Source of the DNA: an uncultured Burkholderiaceae bacterium
GTDB taxonomy: Bacteria > Pseudomonadota > Gammaproteobacteria > Burkholderiales > Burkholderiaceae
Reading direction: 5' to 3'
DNA length: 18,225 bases
Assembly (NCBI GenBank): GCA_937871985.1
Contig: CALMPB010000378.1
Span: 1 to 18,225 of the forward strand
A program made the position numbers and the translations under genes. Below, in pieces: positions 15,380-18,225 of the stretch. Under the pieces are notes generated by a model, which worked only from the letters and a program-made list of their open reading frames with translations, was not told where the DNA came from and did not search any database. Position 1 is the first letter of the stretch. The number at the start of each line of letters is the position of its first letter.

Positions 15380-15422
15380 AAAGGTGAGCGCTTACGGGAT
15401 TAAAGGTGAGACTTTACGGGAT
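15380..15422. repeat. Tandem iteron-like repeats, 22-bp period
   Basis: AAAGGTGAGCGCTTACGGGAT (15380-15400; 21 bases, split here as AAAGGTGAG, CGC, TTACGGGAT) is followed by AAAGGTGAG-ACT-TTACGGGAT (15402-15422): two units differing only in three central bases, with a 22-base period that places them on one helix face. A degenerate third unit (AAGGTGAG-AG-CGCTTA) is at 15644-15659. AT-rich DNA follows from 15423 to about 15510. The 322 bases from 15271 to 15592 have no gene apart from these repeats. They could be iterons of a replication origin or operators of a repressor acting on both flanking units. Confidence 0.5.
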
Positions 15423-15592
15423 AAAACTCAATAAATTCAATTGCTTGCGTGTTTCATTTTAACCACGACTCTTGTTTTTATATGTCGTCTTTATGGATTT
15501 TCGCTTGCGCACACTTCCCGCTGCTTGATAGTCTATAACCATGCGTTGAGAAACTATTCTTGACGTCCCCTAATTGGAATTCGAGGTACCCC

Positions 15593-15676
15593 ATGAATCG
15601 CCATTGGAGCAATTCGATTAATGCCATGACGACCACCGTTACTAAGGTGAGAGCGCTTATGCGCGCGAGGACCTGA
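15593..15676 (+). CDS. Candidate 27-residue leader peptide
   Basis: A short frame, MNRHWSNSINAM then TTTVTKVRALMRART, with GAGGT six bases ahead of its ATG. It ends 29 bases before a strong terminator hairpin. Its last codons (GCGAGG, 15665-15670) are exactly complementary to the 5' arm of that terminator (CCTCGC, 15709-15714), so translation could change which hairpin forms. The run of threonine codons recalls amino-acid-operon leaders, but the downstream genes are not biosynthetic. It could also be a plain small protein or a chance frame. Confidence 0.4.
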   Translation: MNRHWSNSINAMTTTVTKVRALMRART

Positions 15677-15705
15677 CGCTTTTATCTATTCGGTAGATCG
15701 TCAAG

Positions 15706-15731
15706 AAGCCTCGCTCCAAGCGGGGCTTTTT
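15706..15731 (+). terminator. Rho-independent terminator/attenuator
   Basis: AAGCCTCGC (15706-15714) pairs with GCGGGGCTT (15720-15728) with one G-U pair, and five T follow (15727-15731). It lies between the leader ORF and the zinc-ribbon gene, so it would stop or attenuate transcription into the cluster to the right. Confidence 0.8.
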
Positions 15732-15773
15732 CATTAATGGCTTTGCCCAATATCAACAGTGATGGAGTATTCC

Positions 15774-15821
15774 ATGCAATGCCTTTCTATTTTTCTGAGT
15801 TGGCGAACACCACCTCCATAG
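15774..15821 (+). CDS. Possible 15-residue ORF ending in Pro-Pro-Pro
   Basis: MQCLSIFLSWRTPPP followed by TAG, with GGAG six bases ahead of the ATG. Three prolines at the end are a classic ribosome-stalling sequence relieved by EF-P. It ends 69 bases before the zinc-ribbon gene and could be a regulatory upstream ORF. Its short length means chance is a real alternative. Confidence 0.25.
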   Translation: MQCLSIFLSWRTPPP

Positions 15822-15890
15822 CGCTTTTCCAGGCCACCCGATAGCGGTTGCCTGTCCCATCCCTTTTTCATTTTTACATCGGAGAACATC

Positions 15891-16277
15891 ATGACCGAGG
15901 ACCGCGCTCGTCTGAACGCTTTGCCTGCCGCTTATCCACGCCTGTTTCCCAAGGGGCCGTTGCACTGGGGTTTTGAGTTGGGGGACGGCTGGAGCCAAGT
16001 CGTGGCGCTCTTGTGCGAGCGTCTGGACACGATTTTGCAAGAAGCCCCTGGTGCGTCAATTGAGGTTCTCCAGGTCAAGGAGAAATTTGGCGGCTTGCGT
16101 TTTTATTACTCTCGCCATGGCGTCAGCGATGAGATGGCTACTGCACTACGGGACGCTGTCGAGTTGGCGGCGACCGCCAGCCTGCAGATCTGCGAGCGGT
16201 GTGGCCACCGTGGGGAAATGCAGGACAAGGCTGGCTGGTTACGGGTTGTGTGTTCCGTTTGCCGTATCGATCCATAA
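15891..16277 (+). CDS. Uncharacterised protein with C-terminal zinc ribbon
   Basis: A 128-residue protein. The N-terminal half carries W26-GFELGDGW34 and VKEKFGGLRFYYS (62-74); the C terminus has C101-ERC104-G...C121-SVC124, a CxxC...CxxC zinc-binding ribbon. The KEKFGGLRFY plus zinc-ribbon pattern is one I associate with uncharacterised proteins in phages and mobile elements; no function is known to me. GGAGAA precedes the ATG with good spacing. Only 25 bases separate it from the AAA+ gene on the same strand, so the two are almost surely co-transcribed. It may be an adaptor or nucleic-acid-binding partner of the ATPase. Confidence 0.75.
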   Translation: MTEDRARLNALPAAYPRLFPKGPLHWGFELGDGWSQVVALLCERLDTILQEAPGASIEVLQVKEKFGGLRFYYSRHGVSDEMATALRDAVELAATASLQICERCGHRGEMQDKAGWLRVVCSVCRIDP

Positions 16278-16302
16278 CGGAAAATGAATAAAAAGGTGCA
16301 TC

Positions 16303-18069
16303 ATGAATCACAATGACTTTACGAGTGCATTAGCGCAAGCTATAGATGTTGATGCCTCGGAGGACGTTTTTGACGAAGCACGTCGCGCAGCCGAACTGCC
16401 TGCAGTGCCGTTGAGAAACTTCTTTGGCGATGAGCTGCTTACGCTGCTGTATCGGAGCACCGAGCCTTGCGCACGTCCGTTGGCCGAGATGAAACGCTGC
16501 CTTGCTCTTGTCTGCGATCCGAAAGAGGCCCGCCATGTTCGTGCGGCGGCCGCGGTGGCATTGGGGCGCTTTGTGCAGGCTCGGCGCCCCGAGGTGGATG
16601 AGTATGTTCTGGGCAGCAGCAACCCGCAAGACTGGTTCCAGTTGGCACGCCAGCTCAATAGTGTGGTCGGCGCCTTGGCGTTGGCCAATACTTTGTTGGC
16701 ACAACGAGGGCAGAAGGTAGAGTTCAACCTGGAGGTGGATCCCTTACCGCGGCTGGTGGCGTCTGACGAGCGTACGTTTCGTATGCCGCCCATCGTTAGT
16801 CACGATGTCGCGCAGGCCTGGTATTTAGGTGCACGGGTGGCGTTACGCCATGTACAACGCCAATTCAGTACCTGGGATAGGGAGGCATTTGGTTGTGCCT
16901 TAGCGTGCGTGGTGAATTACCTGACGCTATTGCCGGGGAGGCATATGTCTGCGTCTATGTCGCCACTTGTACAACGTCGTGAGGCGTTGGCCTGGATCAA
17001 ACCGCTCTGGAATCGTCTGATTGAGGCGGCGTCTGAGCAGGTGGAAGATGCTGAAGCGTACCGCTCGGCCTTGATTGAGCAGCAGCTTACCGTGTTCTTG
17101 CGTCTGGACGACCTGGAACAAAATCCAGAGCCGCCCAGAGTGAAACCCGAGCCGGCCCCGGTGAAAGCGGCTGCCCAGCCAGATCCGGACCAAGTGGTGA
17201 TCGTGCCCGGTGTGATTCCCACCTCAAGCGATCGTGCCGAGTCTGAATATTTGAAGCAGTTTGAGAGCTTGCGCCAGCCACTGACGTGCTCCACGTTCCC
17301 TTCCTTGGCCAAGTTGTATGGCCTGCGGGCGACGTTGAGCAACGAATTTCCCTGGGCAGAGGGGGCCATTTCGGTCGTGATGAGCGATCTGATCGCTCGC
17401 CGGCGTCACGGTGTGATGCGTTTGGGCATGGCGCCGGTGTTGCTGGTGGGGTTGCCGGGTACCGGTAAGACACGGTTCGCGCAGCGTTTGAGCGACTTAT
17501 TGGGTACGCCGAATACCGTGATCAACCTGGCCGGGATGACGGATGTCAAGTTGCTTAAAGGGGTGACCCGCGGCTGGTCGAGCAATCGCCCCTCACGGAT
17601 GGTGGAGTTTATTCAGCAAACGAAGGTGGCCAACCCGCTTTTCATTCTCGATGAGATTGATAAGGCGCGTGCTACGTATAGCAATGGCGGTGATCCTCAG
17701 GAGGCGTTGCTGGATTTGCTCGAACCAGGCAATGCGCGCCGGTATCAGGATATTTACCTGATGACGGAGTGCGATTTGTCGCATTGCTTGTATATAGCCA
17801 CCGGCAATTCGATCAGTGCCTTACCTCAACCGCTGTTATCTCGCCTGCGGCCGGTGTTTTTTCCAGCCCCTGGGCCGGAGCATACCGAGGTCATTATTAA
17901 GGGGGTGTTGAGCGACATGGAGCGGTCTTGGAATCTGCCGCCGGGCGGGCTGACACTGACGCCTCGTCAATTAGCCTTAGTGCGAGGCCTGGCGCCGCGT
18001 GAGATGCGTCGCGCCGTGCTGGAGTTGTTGGGGCGGGATGCGGACGAGGTGCTGTACACCGTGCACTAA
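16303..18069 (+). CDS. Lon-type AAA+ ATPase without protease domain
   Basis: A 588-residue cytosolic protein. Residues 1-275 are mostly helical and unrecognised, 276-300 is a Pro/Ala-rich linker, and 330-588 is an AAA+ module close to the Lon ATPase: Walker A G383-LPGTGKT390, Walker B FILDEID at 447-453 (D450, E451), sensor 1 ATGN at 499-502, arginine-finger candidates R514/R516, and a sensor-2 arginine near 566-570 (PREMRR). As in Lon, the region between Walker A and B reads VKLLKGVTRGW, and Walker B is followed by the Lon-like GGDPQEALLDLLEPGN. The serine-lysine protease domain that follows in Lon is missing; the protein stops just after the small AAA+ subdomain. AAAGGTG precedes the ATG. 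The novel N terminus would supply target choice; remodelling of a partner is inferred. Confidence 0.85.
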   Translation: MNHNDFTSALAQAIDVDASEDVFDEARRAAELPAVPLRNFFGDELLTLLYRSTEPCARPLAEMKRCLALVCDPKEARHVRAAAAVALGRFVQARRPEVDEYVLGSSNPQDWFQLARQLNSVVGALALANTLLAQRGQKVEFNLEVDPLPRLVASDERTFRMPPIVSHDVAQAWYLGARVALRHVQRQFSTWDREAFGCALACVVNYLTLLPGRHMSASMSPLVQRREALAWIKPLWNRLIEAASEQVEDAEAYRSALIEQQLTVFLRLDDLEQNPEPPRVKPEPAPVKAAAQPDPDQVVIVPGVIPTSSDRAESEYLKQFESLRQPLTCSTFPSLAKLYGLRATLSNEFPWAEGAISVVMSDLIARRRHGVMRLGMAPVLLVGLPGTGKTRFAQRLSDLLGTPNTVINLAGMTDVKLLKGVTRGWSSNRPSRMVEFIQQTKVANPLFILDEIDKARATYSNGGDPQEALLDLLEPGNARRYQDIYLMTECDLSHCLYIATGNSISALPQPLLSRLRPVFFPAPGPEHTEVIIKGVLSDMERSWNLPPGGLTLTPRQLALVRGLAPREMRRAVLELLGRDADEVLYTVH

Positions 18070-18141
18070 CCATGCCGGCCGTTGATTGGTGGTGCTTCTG
18101 CGCCAAGACAGGCCGGTGTATAACTTGGAAAGAGAAGGATC

Positions 18142-18225
18142 ATGACCACGTTTCATCAGCACTTGCCGGCCAATACGGTCGGGCGCGACTTTATCGTTGG
18201 CGACCTGCACGGCTGCCTGGATCTG
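18142..18225 (+). CDS. PPP-family metallophosphatase, N-terminal part
   Basis: Only the first 28 codons are in the window. FIVGDLHGCLDL contains the GD-x-H-G metal-binding motif that opens PPP-family Ser/Thr phosphatases and ApaH-type enzymes, at the usual distance from the N terminus. AGAAGGA precedes the ATG. It starts 72 bases after the AAA+ stop on the same strand and likely belongs to the same cluster. Substrate type (phosphoprotein or dinucleotide) cannot be told from this part. Confidence 0.8.
   Translation, partial: MTTFHQHLPANTVGRDFIVGDLHGCLDL

Noticed and set aside
11257..15890. Integrase, transposase or insertion sequence ends in the island
   Set aside because: None was found in any reading frame; the island interpretation rests on the tmRNA duplication, base composition and broken genes.

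Overview
The window looks like a high-GC betaproteobacterial chromosome, most likely Burkholderiales of the Alcaligenaceae type (Bordetella/Achromobacter/Pusillimonas relatives). The basis is the codon use and the tmRNA tag read from the sequence (ANDSRFALAA, close to the ANDERFALAA type I associate with that family). Genus cannot be fixed without a search. The left 11.2 kb is ordinary chromosome. From about 11.25 kb to the right edge the DNA looks like an acquired island: lower GC in its first part, broken genes, a defence-type nuclease and an uncharacterised gene module.

Left to right: the C-terminal part of a TonB-dependent receptor; a promoter, a yybP-ykoY type manganese riboswitch and a UPF0016/GDT1 Mn2+ exporter; a leftward operon (6741 to 1676) of a Rieske oxygenase, a TIM-barrel metalloenzyme, an NCS2 nucleobase permease and an 8-oxoguanine-deaminase-like amidohydrolase; a divergent GntR/FCD regulator with palindromic operators over the operon promoter; an NADPH-dependent FMN reductase; a methyl-accepting chemotaxis protein with a CheR-type C-terminal tether; and a small secreted protein. 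The leftward operon reads as an importer plus catabolic enzymes for an N-heterocycle, probably a modified purine, under GntR control.

At 11158 a native-looking ssrA promoter and the first 99 nt of ssrA end abruptly. After about 190 nt of AT-rich DNA full of inverted TATGG/CCATA motifs, a second, diverged and complete tmRNA (11447-11816) follows with its own terminator. This looks like an island boundary in which the resident tmRNA was cut inside the tag-coding region and an element-borne full-length copy supplies the function. No integrase is visible in the window.

The island then holds a reading frame broken by two stops, an AbiJ-related protein with a Vsr/DUF559-like nuclease domain, a small membrane protein, a broken small ORF, two tandem 22-bp-spaced repeats resembling iterons, and a leader region (27-codon ORF, competing hairpins, terminator, then a 15-codon ORF ending in Pro-Pro-Pro). 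Last comes a rightward cluster: a zinc-ribbon protein, a Lon-type AAA+ ATPase lacking the protease domain, and the start of a PPP-family phosphatase. The last three genes, with the leader in front, are the best candidate for an undescribed system.
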